From Clostridium lacusfryxellense (lineage in GTDB: Bacteria; Bacillota; Clostridia; Clostridiales; Clostridiaceae): a DNA stretch of 64,000 bases. Of this stretch, positions 1 through 8,446 are shown one piece after another; positions within the stretch are counted from its first letter, which is position 1, and each line of letters opens with the position of its first letter. The stretch lies in the NCBI RefSeq assembly GCF_018861735.1, contig NZ_JAHLEB010000024.1, positions 1-64,000 on the forward strand. Direction: 5' to 3'. The notes beneath the pieces are model-generated. The model did not search any database. It saw only the letters and a list, made by a program, of their open reading frames with translations, and had not been told where the DNA came from. Position numbers and translations under genes: made by a program.

Positions 1-172
1 ATGATGTTTTCTTATTGATAAAGTGAATTTATAGTGGTAATCTGACGTAAATCAGTTACTAGTAATAGAAATAAAACGCCTTTTCAATTAGGTATAATTT
101 GACGTTTAACAATGGAATTAGAAATATACTTGATGGTACTATGCCGCATGCTTTGAATATGTATGCAAAATA

Positions 173-217
173 GGGACAATTTATAAGTCTTAATATTTAA
201 GACTTATAAATTGCCCC
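173..217 (-). terminator. Terminator after the oleate hydratase gene
   Basis: A nearly perfect inverted repeat of about 20 bases per arm with a tiny AT loop lies a few bases past the stop codon of the minus-strand gene. It is followed on that strand by a T-rich stretch. I see no gene in bases 1-172. Confidence 0.75.
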
Positions 218-223
218 TTAAAA

Positions 224-1882
224 TTACTTTAACATCATTGACTTTAATAATCCGATTTCTTCACGTAAATTATCATCTTTTAGCATTTTCATTGCTGAGT
301 TATATAATACACGAACATCATATTGTCCTTTATAAATAGGTGTAACTTTCTTATTTAGATTTAGAAATTTATAAACAGCCGTTTGTGCGCTTCTTACAGA
401 ATAATCCATAGTAAATACTATATCATCTTCCATTTCACAAAACTGGCCAAGTAATGCTAAGTTAGTTGAACCTTCAGGAATAACTTGTGGTCTATCGCCC
501 TTTGCTCTAGTTAAAAATTGTGCTGTTGTAAATGGTAATATACAAGGTATACAAATAGATGTTTTAAGGATTTTCTTCATATCATCAACGAAGTTTAGGT
601 GATATAATAGCTCAGTTAATATTTCCTCACCTGTACAATCTACCATTCTCTTCTTTATAAAATCACCTTTTTCATATGGGTACAAACCATATCCCCATAA
701 AGTCTGTACATTTTCAGGTTGATTAAGAAAATGTGGTTGCTTATATAAAACTATTGACATAAACCATCCAGATTCTTTAAATGTCATCATAGCTCCAGTT
801 CCTGGTTGATTCCCTGAATATTCTATTATTTTATTTACCATAGTTGGATCCTTAAGTGTAAGTACGAAAGATTCCCACATTGATTCTTCAACACGTTCAT
901 CAAAAACTTTTGGTTTACCAAGCTGTGGGCGACCTTGTGCGATTTTCTCCCAAAGATCCCATGCTCCACCTACATTTTTGTCATTAATCTTTGGGACTGT
1001 AGTCATTGAACCTTGGCTACTGCCAGCTGTTAATGAACCGATAGTAACAAAAGCAAGGTCTTCTTCCCCAATTTCTATTCTAGTTTCTTTTCCATTTTTA
1101 ACACATTTAAATGCTGTAACTGTGGTCTGCGTATCTGATGGCTTAAATTCTAAATCAGTTACTCTGCAGTTAAGTTCAAAATTAACACCTTGTGATTCTA
1201 ACCATTTAGTCATAGGTAACAACATCGAATCATACTGATTATATGGTGTACGACGTACTCCAGACATATCATTTAGATGTGGTAGTTCATGGATAAATCT
1301 ATGAAGATATCTCTTGAACTCTATAGCACTATGCCAAGGCTCAAATGCAAAAGTTGTAGTCCAAATAAACCAAAAATTTGTTTTAAAAAATGATTCTGGG
1401 AAACAATCTGTAATAGTTTTTGTACCTAAATCATCTTCAGGTTTAATCATCATATCTGCTAAAGCCATTCTATCTTCGCGATTAAATCCTAAACATGATG
1501 ACTCCAATATATTAGCTTCATTGTCTATTAATCTAGCTTTTGAATAGGTACGATTTATTTTGTTAAAAGCATTAAATTCATCAAGTATTGAAACTTTAGG
1601 ATCAGTTAATGAGGGAATGCTTTCCATTACTCCAAAAGTACAAGCATATGCTTCCTCATCAAACATTCTTCCACCACGGTTTGCATAACCCTTCTGCGCA
1701 TCTCCATACCCATCCATGCTGCCACCTGTTATATTTAATTCTTCATATATATGAATATTTTTTCCTGGAACATGTCCATCTCTAATTAAAAATACTGCAG
1801 CAGACAGTGATGCAAGTCCAGCACCAACCATATAGGCATTCGTTCTTTCAACATCTACTTTTTCTACACAATCAAATTTCAT
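224..1882 (-). CDS. ohyA: Oleate hydratase (FAD-dependent fatty acid double-bond hydratase)
   Basis: Adds water to the cis-9 double bond of unsaturated fatty acids such as oleate to give 10-hydroxy fatty acids, commonly seen as fatty acid detoxification. The 552-residue protein opens with a Rossmann dinucleotide fold (GAGLASLSAAV, about residues 20-30) and then shows the family's GGSMDG and NRGGRMFDEEAYACT segments. Those two segments, which contribute to FAD and active-site architecture, make the call secure. Length is slightly below the usual 565-590. No signal peptide is seen, so it should be cytosolic or peripheral to the membrane. It is a single-gene unit: a hairpin terminator follows, and the gene upstream on the same strand has its own terminator. 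Confidence 0.93.
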   Translation of the reverse strand: MKFDCVEKVDVERTNAYMVGAGLASLSAAVFLIRDGHVPGKNIHIYEELNITGGSMDGYGDAQKGYANRGGRMFDEEAYACTFGVMESIPSLTDPKVSILDEFNAFNKINRTYSKARLIDNEANILESSCLGFNREDRMALADMMIKPEDDLGTKTITDCFPESFFKTNFWFIWTTTFAFEPWHSAIEFKRYLHRFIHELPHLNDMSGVRRTPYNQYDSMLLPMTKWLESQGVNFELNCRVTDLEFKPSDTQTTVTAFKCVKNGKETRIEIGEEDLAFVTIGSLTAGSSQGSMTTVPKINDKNVGGAWDLWEKIAQGRPQLGKPKVFDERVEESMWESFVLTLKDPTMVNKIIEYSGNQPGTGAMMTFKESGWFMSIVLYKQPHFLNQPENVQTLWGYGLYPYEKGDFIKKRMVDCTGEEILTELLYHLNFVDDMKKILKTSICIPCILPFTTAQFLTRAKGDRPQVIPEGSTNLALLGQFCEMEDDIVFTMDYSVRSAQTAVYKFLNLNKKVTPIYKGQYDVRVLYNSAMKMLKDDNLREEIGLLKSMMLK

Positions 1883-2066
1883 CTTTAATCAGCCTCTCTT
1901 TATATTAATATTTTGAGCAACTACTCTATACGTACTTGCTATGTTTATAATATAATTCTTATTTATAAAATGTTAAATATCCAATTTTGATACTTTGTCC
2001 CAAAAACTCACATTATCATAAAGATGTGCAATTTTGGGGTAAGTGAATTCCAACACTTTTTCATAT

Positions 2067-2128
2067 CCTTTATGTGTTTTATTTTAATTCTATGGGCGTG
2101 AAAAAGGCAGTACCCGAAGTTACTGCCA
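2067..2128 (-). repeat. Dispersed terminator cassette, copy A
   Basis: A hairpin (GGCAGTA arm at about 2106) is preceded on the plus strand by a stretch starting CTTTATGTGTTTTA. The same layout recurs at about 22441-22512: same leader, a GGNCGTGAAAA segment, then a GGCAGTA/TACTGCC hairpin. Read on the minus strand, the hairpin is followed by T residues, as in a rho-independent terminator. It lies downstream of the ClpX-like gene as a second stem-loop. Confidence 0.55.
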
Positions 2129-2163
2129 ACTCACCCACCATACCGCCATTTATCTAAGTATAG

Positions 2164-2213
2164 TAAAAAAAGATAGCAAAACCCATATTTCAAGGCTTTT
2201 GCTATCTTTTTTT
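2164..2213 (-). terminator. Terminator after the ClpX-like gene
   Basis: Perfect 11-base arms (AGATAGCAAAA at 2171-2181, complement at 2197-2207) with A-runs and T-runs on both sides, directly after the stop codon of the minus-strand ClpX-like gene. The symmetry would let it work in both directions. Confidence 0.8.
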
Positions 2214-2215
2214 AT

Positions 2216-3430
2216 TTATTCTACTTTAAGTTCTATGTCAGTTACTATAGGCAACTCTTTATTTATCGTAGCATAAACTTTAAGGATATAATCTTTGTCT
2301 ATATAGTAATCTTTAGTGTCTTCGGAAGGAGCATCAAATCTTAAATCTCTTAAAACTCTTGAAACAATACTAACAAGTCCTCTAGCACCCATCTTTTCTT
2401 CAATAGCAATATCTGCAATTGCTTCAAGGCAATCATTACTAAACTCAAGATTTTTACCCAAATAAGCAAATATCTTTTTGTACTGCTCAAATACACTCGT
2501 ATCAAGCTTAAGCACCTCAATAAGATTATCTCTTGATAATGGATCTAAGTTTGATAATACTTGAAATCTACCAAGTAACTCTGGAATTAATCCAAACTCC
2601 TGCAAATCTTTTTTAATTATGTTTGATCTAAGATACTTTGTATATTCATAATCTTTTTCATAATTCTTTACAGTTGATTCTACTATATCAGATACATCAA
2701 ACCCTAATGATCTAACAATTCCTGGCTTAGTAAACTGTTTTAATTTATTATTCGGACTAAATTTAAGACGATTTTCAACAATAGTTTCAATACCATCAAA
2801 AGAACCACCTGCAACAAATAAAATGTTAGTTGTATCTACCTCAATCATTTTACTTGTGGGATTTTTACGACCCCCACCTTCTGGTACTCTAACAATACTA
2901 CCTTCAACCATCTTAAGTAAACCTTGCTGAACTCCTTCACCAGATACATCTCTTGTGATAGTCATTGTTTCACCCTTTTTCGCTATCTTATCTATTTCAT
3001 CAATAAATATGATTCCTTTTTGTGCAAGTTCAATATTACCGTCTGCCCTCACTAAAAGTGAATAAATCATACTCTCAATATCATCACCAACATATCCAGC
3101 CTCTGTCAAACTTGTAGCATCCCCAATAACAAATGGTAGCTGAGCAATATCTGATAATATTTTGGCTAGTAAAGTTTTTCCAGTACCTGTTGGTCCAGTT
3201 AATAATATATTATGCTTTTCTAGTTCTATACCAGTTGCGATCCTTATAATATGGTTATGTAATTCTATGGATAACTCTATTTTAGCCCCTTCTTGGCCTA
3301 TTATAGATTGATCTAATAATTCCTTTATCATTTTTGGTGTTATTGTTACCTTTGTTTCTTCTGGTGTTATATTTTCGTAAATTTCCTCTTCTTGCTTTGG
3401 TTTTATTTCTATATTACGTTTATTAAACAT
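2216..3430 (-). CDS. ClpX-like AAA+ unfoldase without the zinc-binding domain
   Basis: AAA+ ATPase of the HslU/ClpX family, 404 residues. Visible motifs are Walker A GPTGTGKT (about 79-86), the ClpX pore-region sequence EAGYVGDD, Walker [10 protein letters not shown], a sensor-1 region and the [11 protein letters not shown] stretch typical of ClpX. The N-terminal four-cysteine zinc domain that binds adaptors in ordinary ClpX is absent and replaced by about 30 charged residues. An SLGF motif sits where ClpX carries its ClpP-docking loop, so ClpP partnership remains possible. Housekeeping clpX normally lies next to clpP and tig. This copy is alone, so I read it as a paralogue with a specialised substrate set. 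The start follows a recognisable but modest ribosome binding site. Confidence 0.85.
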   Translation of the reverse strand: MFNKRNIEIKPKQEEEIYENITPEETKVTITPKMIKELLDQSIIGQEGAKIELSIELHNHIIRIATGIELEKHNILLTGPTGTGKTLLAKILSDIAQLPFVIGDATSLTEAGYVGDDIESMIYSLLVRADGNIELAQKGIIFIDEIDKIAKKGETMTITRDVSGEGVQQGLLKMVEGSIVRVPEGGGRKNPTSKMIEVDTTNILFVAGGSFDGIETIVENRLKFSPNNKLKQFTKPGIVRSLGFDVSDIVESTVKNYEKDYEYTKYLRSNIIKKDLQEFGLIPELLGRFQVLSNLDPLSRDNLIEVLKLDTSVFEQYKKIFAYLGKNLEFSNDCLEAIADIAIEEKMGARGLVSIVSRVLRDLRFDAPSEDTKDYYIDKDYILKVYATINKELPIVTDIELKVE

Positions 3431-3626
3431 TTAATGCACCATCCTCTTAAATTTATACTGCCTTTTAAACTTGCTATTTTTTCTAAAGTTACTTTTCATT
3501 CATTACTTTAATTTTATTTTTATAGCTTACAATAACTTTAACATAAGCTAACAAGAAAAACTTAAATATATAGCTAATTTAATAAAATTATATGCTATCT
3601 TTGATAATAAAGATATAAATTACCTA

Positions 3627-3678
3627 TTGACATGTGTAGGTTACAGTTGTAAACTTTAACCAAGGTTACAAGCGTAAC
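3627..3678 (+). promoter_or_regulatory. Promoter with two BlaI/MecI-type operators
   Basis: A TTGACA -35 box (3627-3632) and a TAAACT -10 box (3650-3655) are spaced by 17 bases. A dyad GTTACAGTTGTAAAC (3640-3654) overlaps the -10 box and a second, GTTACAAGCGTAAC (3665-3678), lies just past it. Both fit the TACA/TGTA half-site type bound by BlaI/MecI repressors, so the downstream repressor probably controls its own operon. Confidence 0.75.
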
Positions 3679-3695
3679 TCGAGAGGGGCATATAT

Positions 3696-4088
3696 ATGAG
3701 CACATTAGTTTCGAAAATTACAGATTCCGAAGTTGAAGTTATTCGTGTATTATGGGAAGCCGGCCGAGAACTTCCTATTGCAGATATTAGAAAAACACTT
3801 GAGCAGACTAGTAAATGGGAATCCTCCACAATAAAAACATTACTTCGCAGGCTTTGTGAAAAAGGTGTAGTAATAGCTACTAAAAAAGAGGTGTTTTATT
3901 ATAAGCCTTTGGTTACTGAAAAAGAATATAATGAATATACTACTCAAAGCTTAATTAACCGGTTATACTCTGGCAGTGCAAAAAAACTTGTAGCATCTCT
4001 TTTGGGAAGCAAAAAACTTGGTGATACCGACATTCAGGAGCTGCGTGATCTATTTAAGGTAGGTGATATTGATGAGTCAAATAGTTAA
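3696..4088 (+). CDS. BlaI/MecI/CopY-family transcriptional repressor
   Basis: A 130-residue winged-helix repressor. The N-terminal half has the family pattern ITDSEVEVIRVLWE, then a helix-turn-helix region (SSTIKTLLRRLCEKGVV) and the YKPLVTEKEY wing region. The family dimerises through the C-terminal helices and is inactivated by cleavage when a membrane M56 sensor is triggered. That sensor gene overlaps its 3' end. Two matching dyads sit in the promoter. AGAGGGG lies 8 bases before the ATG. No beta-lactamase or penicillin-binding gene is adjacent, so the regulon may be elsewhere. Confidence 0.9.
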   Translation: MSTLVSKITDSEVEVIRVLWEAGRELPIADIRKTLEQTSKWESSTIKTLLRRLCEKGVVIATKKEVFYYKPLVTEKEYNEYTTQSLINRLYSGSAKKLVASLLGSKKLGDTDIQELRDLFKVGDIDESNS

Positions 4089-5583
4089 GCTATTACTATC
4101 GCTTTCATTGTCAGGTAGTATTCTTGCAGTGTTAATATTTGCTGTGAAACCATTTATAAAACACAAACTTTCAAAATCTTTACAATACTATATTTGGATT
4201 GTAGTACTCCTAAGATTGACACTCCCATTTTCTTTTGAAACAAGCATAATTAATAGAATCTTTTATGGTAATCAAATACCAGTGGTAGCAACTTCTCAGG
4301 AAGGAGTTCAACCAATAGTTGGGACATCTAAAAATATACCCAATTCAAATCCACTACTAAGTGTTCAAGAAAATGTAGCCAACGGTGTTTATAATGGTGA
4401 TAATGATCATGGTAGATATTTTCAGGATTTATTTAACCAATATGCTATATATATTTGGCTTTTAGGTGTAATCATTGCACTTACTGTTAACTTAATGGGG
4501 TATGTTCGTTTTTTAAAATATTTAAAGGCATCAAATATATTAGCTACTAATAGAGAAAATGAAATGTTAGCTATCTTATTAAATAAACGACGTAATGTAA
4601 GGCTGGCTCGTAATCGATTTATAAACACCCCCATGCTAATTGGAATTGTAAGACCTTATATTATTATTCCAGATATTAAATTTAATGATAAGCAACTTAA
4701 AAATATACTACTTCATGAAATTATACATCTTAAACGCTTTGATATTGCAGTAAAATGGCTGACTATGATAGTCTCATCACTCCATTGGTTTAACCCACTT
4801 ATGTATTTTATTAGGAAGGATATTAATAATTCTTGTGAACTAGCTTGCGATGAAGCAGTTATTAAAAATCTAAGTCCGGCAGAAAAACAAGATTATGGGG
4901 ATACGTTAATATCAGTTGTAGCGCTTAATAAATATCCTAGTGGTATATTACAAGTAACTATGTGTGAGGAGAAAAAAGGCCTAAAAGAAAGATTGTTAGC
5001 AATTATGCACCATACTAAAAAATCAAAGAAAATAATAGCTTTCTCTGTGATTTTGCTTGGACTCCTTATATTTAGTGCATTATATTTAGGTGCAGGAGTT
5101 GGAACTAAAAAAAATACGCCACCTAATGTAACATACGATTTAAGTGAAATTTCAAAATATAAAACACCATATGTAGGAGATAATAGTAAGGTTTCTGTTA
5201 TAGTAAATGCTCTCCCTATGCCAGATAACTACTTCAAGCAGCAGTATATCTCAATAGAAGCAGAAGATAAACCATATAAGCTTAATGTGTTTTATGAAGC
5301 AAAAAAAGGTGAATCACATATTAGTGAGTGGCCAATTGTAGGTCATAATAATGCAACTTATTCTAATATGAACAAAAATGCATTAGTTTTATTTTGTATG
5401 ATTGATAATCTTGACGAAGTAACCTTTGCATTTCGTGATTCTGCTTCAGATGGAAAACTAGATGATTCAAAATATGATACCTCATTTACAATTACACGGA
5501 CTTCTATTGAAAAACAATATGGTGACATTTCTAAGCTAGCAAGTAAGTTAGATTTACTTCAAGATGCATTATCGAAGCTTTAA
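4072..5583 (+). CDS. BlaR1/MecR1-type M56 membrane metallopeptidase with DUF4825-like tail
   Basis: Membrane sensor-protease that would cleave the co-encoded BlaI-type repressor. Three hydrophobic segments are seen in the first 150 residues, then the M56 zinc site HEIIH around residue 215 and the LACDEAV segment. A further membrane helix lies near 320-342 and about 150 extracellular residues follow. That tail is not a penicillin-binding domain. Its ISKYKTPYVGDNSKV start resembles DUF4825, so the signal is probably not a beta-lactam bound in the BlaR1 way. I chose the ATG at 4072 over an upstream GTG at 4063 because AAGGTAGGTG precedes it properly. The reading frame overlaps the repressor by 17 bases, suggesting translational coupling. 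Confidence 0.85.
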   Translation: MSQIVKLLLSLSLSGSILAVLIFAVKPFIKHKLSKSLQYYIWIVVLLRLTLPFSFETSIINRIFYGNQIPVVATSQEGVQPIVGTSKNIPNSNPLLSVQENVANGVYNGDNDHGRYFQDLFNQYAIYIWLLGVIIALTVNLMGYVRFLKYLKASNILATNRENEMLAILLNKRRNVRLARNRFINTPMLIGIVRPYIIIPDIKFNDKQLKNILLHEIIHLKRFDIAVKWLTMIVSSLHWFNPLMYFIRKDINNSCELACDEAVIKNLSPAEKQDYGDTLISVVALNKYPSGILQVTMCEEKKGLKERLLAIMHHTKKSKKIIAFSVILLGLLIFSALYLGAGVGTKKNTPPNVTYDLSEISKYKTPYVGDNSKVSVIVNALPMPDNYFKQQYISIEAEDKPYKLNVFYEAKKGESHISEWPIVGHNNATYSNMNKNALVLFCMIDNLDEVTFAFRDSASDGKLDDSKYDTSFTITRTSIEKQYGDISKLASKLDLLQDALSKL

Positions 5584-5618
5584 AGATGAGGGTTAATCAG
5601 TGAAGGCTTCAATACTTG

Positions 5619-5709
5619 AGTCTGTCCTAACCCCTGGAGACTAAATCTGTAAATAAGAAGTAGTGCTAGCACAAAATACATTTATCCATTGATGTTTAAA
5701 TAGGTTTGT
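5619..5709 (-). pseudogene. MATE transporter gene fragment, copy 1
   Basis: This 91-base stretch aligns without gaps to 8651-8741 inside the intact MATE gene, differing at only a few positions. It covers the part encoding the YRFSLQGLGQTLAP region, in the same orientation. It has no start and no reading frame of useful length. A larger fragment of the same gene lies at 15004-15179. Confidence 0.8.
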
Positions 5710-5818
5710 TACTGTTAACATCTTCTCAAATCCTGAGGAATATCTCAAACTAAGAGGAATTTCCAATTCAAATAAGTAGGTTAAACATAAAGTCTAACCT
5801 ACTTTAGAAAAAATAAAC

Positions 5819-6085
5819 TTATACTATTGTCTCAATATTAACAAGTCTTGGTTCAGAACAAGCAGGTGTTACAGTAACATATATTTTTACTAGCCCAGTT
5901 TTAGGCTGTAATGTTACAGTTGTAGACTTAGCTATAAATATATAGTTAGCTCCATTTACAACTTGAACGGCAACTGCTATAGGTTCAAAAGTAGACCCTA
6001 CAAAGCCTTTTAGAGCAGCATCAAGCACCTTTTTATCTTCCTTACTAACAGTATCTTGAACTACCCATCCACCACGAATTCCCAT
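5819..6085 (-). CDS. Small cystatin-like protein
   Basis: An 88-residue protein with a strong site TAAGGAGG before its ATG. I do not know a named bacterial family for it, but the layout is that of a stefin/cystatin: a glycine pair near the N-terminus (IRGGW), one helix-like stretch (SKEDKKVLDAALKGFVG), the central loop QVVNGANY matching the cystatin QVVAGTNY motif, and alternating strands afterwards. Cystatins inhibit papain-type cysteine proteases through exactly these two elements. No signal peptide is present, so a cytosolic role is implied. The function is inferred from motif order only. The gene is monocistronic. Confidence 0.6.
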   Translation of the reverse strand: MGIRGGWVVQDTVSKEDKKVLDAALKGFVGSTFEPIAVAVQVVNGANYIFIAKSTTVTLQPKTGLVKIYVTVTPACSEPRLVNIETIV

Positions 6086-6275
6086 AGTATTTCCTCCTTA
6101 ATTATTACTTTAGTGAAAATTATACATATATAAATGCATTAAATTACACTGCAAATACAATACATTATATGACTATAAATTTAATTAGTGTCAATTGGAT
6201 CTTTTGTCATAAGGTGTATCAACAACGATATTATTGAATATTATAATATTGAATTAATTTTTGGGGAGGATATGT

Positions 6276-7178
6276 TTGGTTATAACACCTGATGTTTCAA
6301 ATCTATCTTTTAAAATAAAAAACGGAATTAAGTATTTTGAATTGATAGCTGAAAAGGTAAAACAAGAAATATTGCCGGGATTATATATAAATGGATTAGG
6401 CTACAATGGTAGTATACCTGGACCTACAATACAAGTATATCCGGGAGATTATGTGAACATAAGGGTATATAATGAACTAGATGAACCAACAAGTGTACAT
6501 TGGCATGGACTAGACATACCAAATTCAATGGATGGAGTTCCAGAAGTAGAGCCATCACCACAAATATTACCTGGTAGTTATTTTGATTATCATTTTAAAA
6601 TTATAAATCCACCAGGAACTCATATGTACCATACTCATATGAACTCAAGTAAACAGGAAATGATGGGATTAGGTGGGGGATTCATTATTTTAGATCCATA
6701 TGAAACTAATAGGGTGATCCAGAAAGATTATTTTATTATGCTTCATGAATTTCACTTAAAGGATCTCAAAATGCAAGAGGTTAAAAAAGGTACCTACGAT
6801 ATCGACCCCCTGTCTAATGATTTCAATTTTTTTACTATGAATGGTAAATGTTATCCATATACTACACCTTTATCAGTAATAAAAGGAGATATTATAAGAA
6901 TAAGATTAGGAAATATAGCTATGGATTCTCATCCAATTCATATTCATGGGCATCAATTTTTCGTATCTGCATCAGATGGTAATACTATACCTTCTTATGT
7001 TAGATTGAAGAAAAATACAATACTAGTTGCTTCAGGTGAAACTTGGGATATCGAGTTTAAGGCAAATAATCCAGGTGCATGGCCATTTCATTGTCATATG
7101 CCACATCATATGTCCAATAATATGACTAGTAAAATAGGTGGTATGTTTACAACTATTGTGTATAATAAATATAAATAA
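6276..7178 (+). CDS. Two-domain multicopper oxidase
   Basis: Copper enzyme that couples one-electron oxidation of substrates to reduction of oxygen to water. All four copper-binding motifs are present: HWHG (about residue 74), HMYHTH (about 113), HPIHIHGH (about 218) and HCHxxxHxxxxM (about 271), giving type 1, 2 and 3 ligands. At about 300 residues it has two cupredoxin domains rather than three, as in small laccase-like enzymes. No signal peptide is seen, which is unusual for the family. GGGGAGGA at 6263-6270 decides the start: the reading frame extends upstream through this site, so the TTG at 6276 is preferred. The physiological substrate cannot be read from the sequence. An oxygen-consuming protective role in an anaerobe is conjecture. 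Confidence 0.88.
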   Translation: MVITPDVSNLSFKIKNGIKYFELIAEKVKQEILPGLYINGLGYNGSIPGPTIQVYPGDYVNIRVYNELDEPTSVHWHGLDIPNSMDGVPEVEPSPQILPGSYFDYHFKIINPPGTHMYHTHMNSSKQEMMGLGGGFIILDPYETNRVIQKDYFIMLHEFHLKDLKMQEVKKGTYDIDPLSNDFNFFTMNGKCYPYTTPLSVIKGDIIRIRLGNIAMDSHPIHIHGHQFFVSASDGNTIPSYVRLKKNTILVASGETWDIEFKANNPGAWPFHCHMPHHMSNNMTSKIGGMFTTIVYNKYK

Positions 7179-7213
7179 GCAGTTAGGAACTTTAATATGT
7201 TCCCCACTGCTTA
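7176..7213 (+). terminator. Terminator after the multicopper oxidase
   Basis: A stem of about 15 bases (TAAGCAGTTAGGAAC with its near-complement) begins at the oxidase stop codon and is followed by a T-rich stretch. Confidence 0.7.
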
Positions 7214-7351
7214 TTATTACTAATTGAGTTATTTTCACTTTGAGTCTATAGGCTAGTTGTTGTTTGCAGCCTTATTATATTGCATGCGGATAAAATCTAA
7301 AAAGGATTTGTAATAATATAGATTGTGTATTTGATATAATTACTAGAGTAT

Positions 7352-7400
7352 AAAAATGAAATGCGATAACTTAAATACTAAGCTATCACATTTCATTTTT
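7352..7400 (-). terminator. Terminator of the cupin/cytochrome-b5 gene
   Basis: Arms of about 18 bases (AAAAATGAAATGCGATA and its near-complement) flank a short loop and end in T residues on both strands. It lies just past the restored stop codon (7415) of the frameshifted gene, which supports that gene's real 3' end being there. Confidence 0.7.
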
Positions 7401-7414
7401 CATGGTTTTTATAA

Positions 7415-8229
7415 TTACCCTTTAAGTACACCAACCTTAGGAATCTTAGCTAGTATGCTTGCCACTCCATGGCAACTTTCAAACTGGGAGCTTAAATCTT
7501 TACCAGCAGTTAATCCAAAGTGCGCTGCTCCGCTCCATTTTGAATTATTGCTTACATCATATACAATTCATTAACTGCTACATAAGCAGGTTTTCCCATA
7601 GCACCATCATACTGAGCAAGTTCACTTAAGGTAAATTCCTTGGTTTGCCTATCATCTCTTTGTCCATTTCGATAGTAGTCACCGCGGTGTTCCTCAGCAG
7701 CTTGTGCATCTGATTTAGTTACATGAACTGTACCACGTGGATGCTGAGGTGGCGCATAAATAGAGTACAATTTAAGTGGTTCATAACCTGTATTAATTAG
7801 ATTGTGCCATTTACCCGCAGGTATAACGAAGGCAAAGTCATCATAGACTCTTTCTTGAAAATCCAACATATCTTTTCTATCACCCATTTTAACTATTCCT
7901 TGCCCTTGTTCAATACGTATGAATTGATCAAGACCTGGATGAACTTCTAAACCTAAGTCTTCCCCAACATTGATGCTCATCAATGTAAGTTGCAAATGGC
8001 TTCCTGTCCATAAAACAGTACGATAAGTATTGTTTTGCTTAGTAGCCACCTCAATATTAACTACAAACGGTTCTGGTCCATAATCCTTTAACTGAATTAA
8101 ACCATCATCATAGGCATTTGATGATGGCAAAGAGTCAAATCTTGAATTATACTCCATTTCATCAGTTGAGGTATACATTGATGTGTTACTGTAATAAGGA
8201 CATGGAAAGGTGCTATAAACATTATACAT
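7415..8229 (-). pseudogene. Cupin plus cytochrome b5-like heme-binding protein, frameshifted
   Basis: The open frame (7552-8229, 225 residues) is a cupin-fold protein with metal-site-like residues around GLEVHPGLDQFIRIEQGQG and IPAGKWHNL. It ends with the start of a cytochrome b5-like domain (FTLSELAQYDG, GKPAYVAVNELY) and then stops. Removing two bases from the TATAT at about 7559-7563 restores NELYDVSNNSKW and about 45 more residues, including AAHFGLTAGKDL and SCHG, the typical end of the clostridial b5-like domain, up to a stop at 7415. The full product would be about 270 residues. The upstream AAGGA site is intact. The two-base duplication could be a real recent lesion or a sequencing error. 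Confidence 0.8.
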
Positions 8230-8446
8230 ATTTTTATTCCTTTTATAGTATTATAAAATTATCATATGACTTATGTTTAGAAAATGTGCTTCGATTAATA
8301 GTAGAAGGATATACCCCTATTATGCTATAGGCCTTGGATATAAGGCTGTAAAATTAACCAATCCACCAGAAAGAAAAGAAAACACCGTGCAATATATAAA
8401 ATAGAAATAATACACTGATTATAGTGTTTAAAGATCTTTTGCTCTA

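Noticed and set aside
978-1547. Plus-strand frames inside the oleate hydratase gene
   Set aside because: They lie fully within a well-supported minus-strand gene, have no ribosome binding sites and no recognisable sequence.
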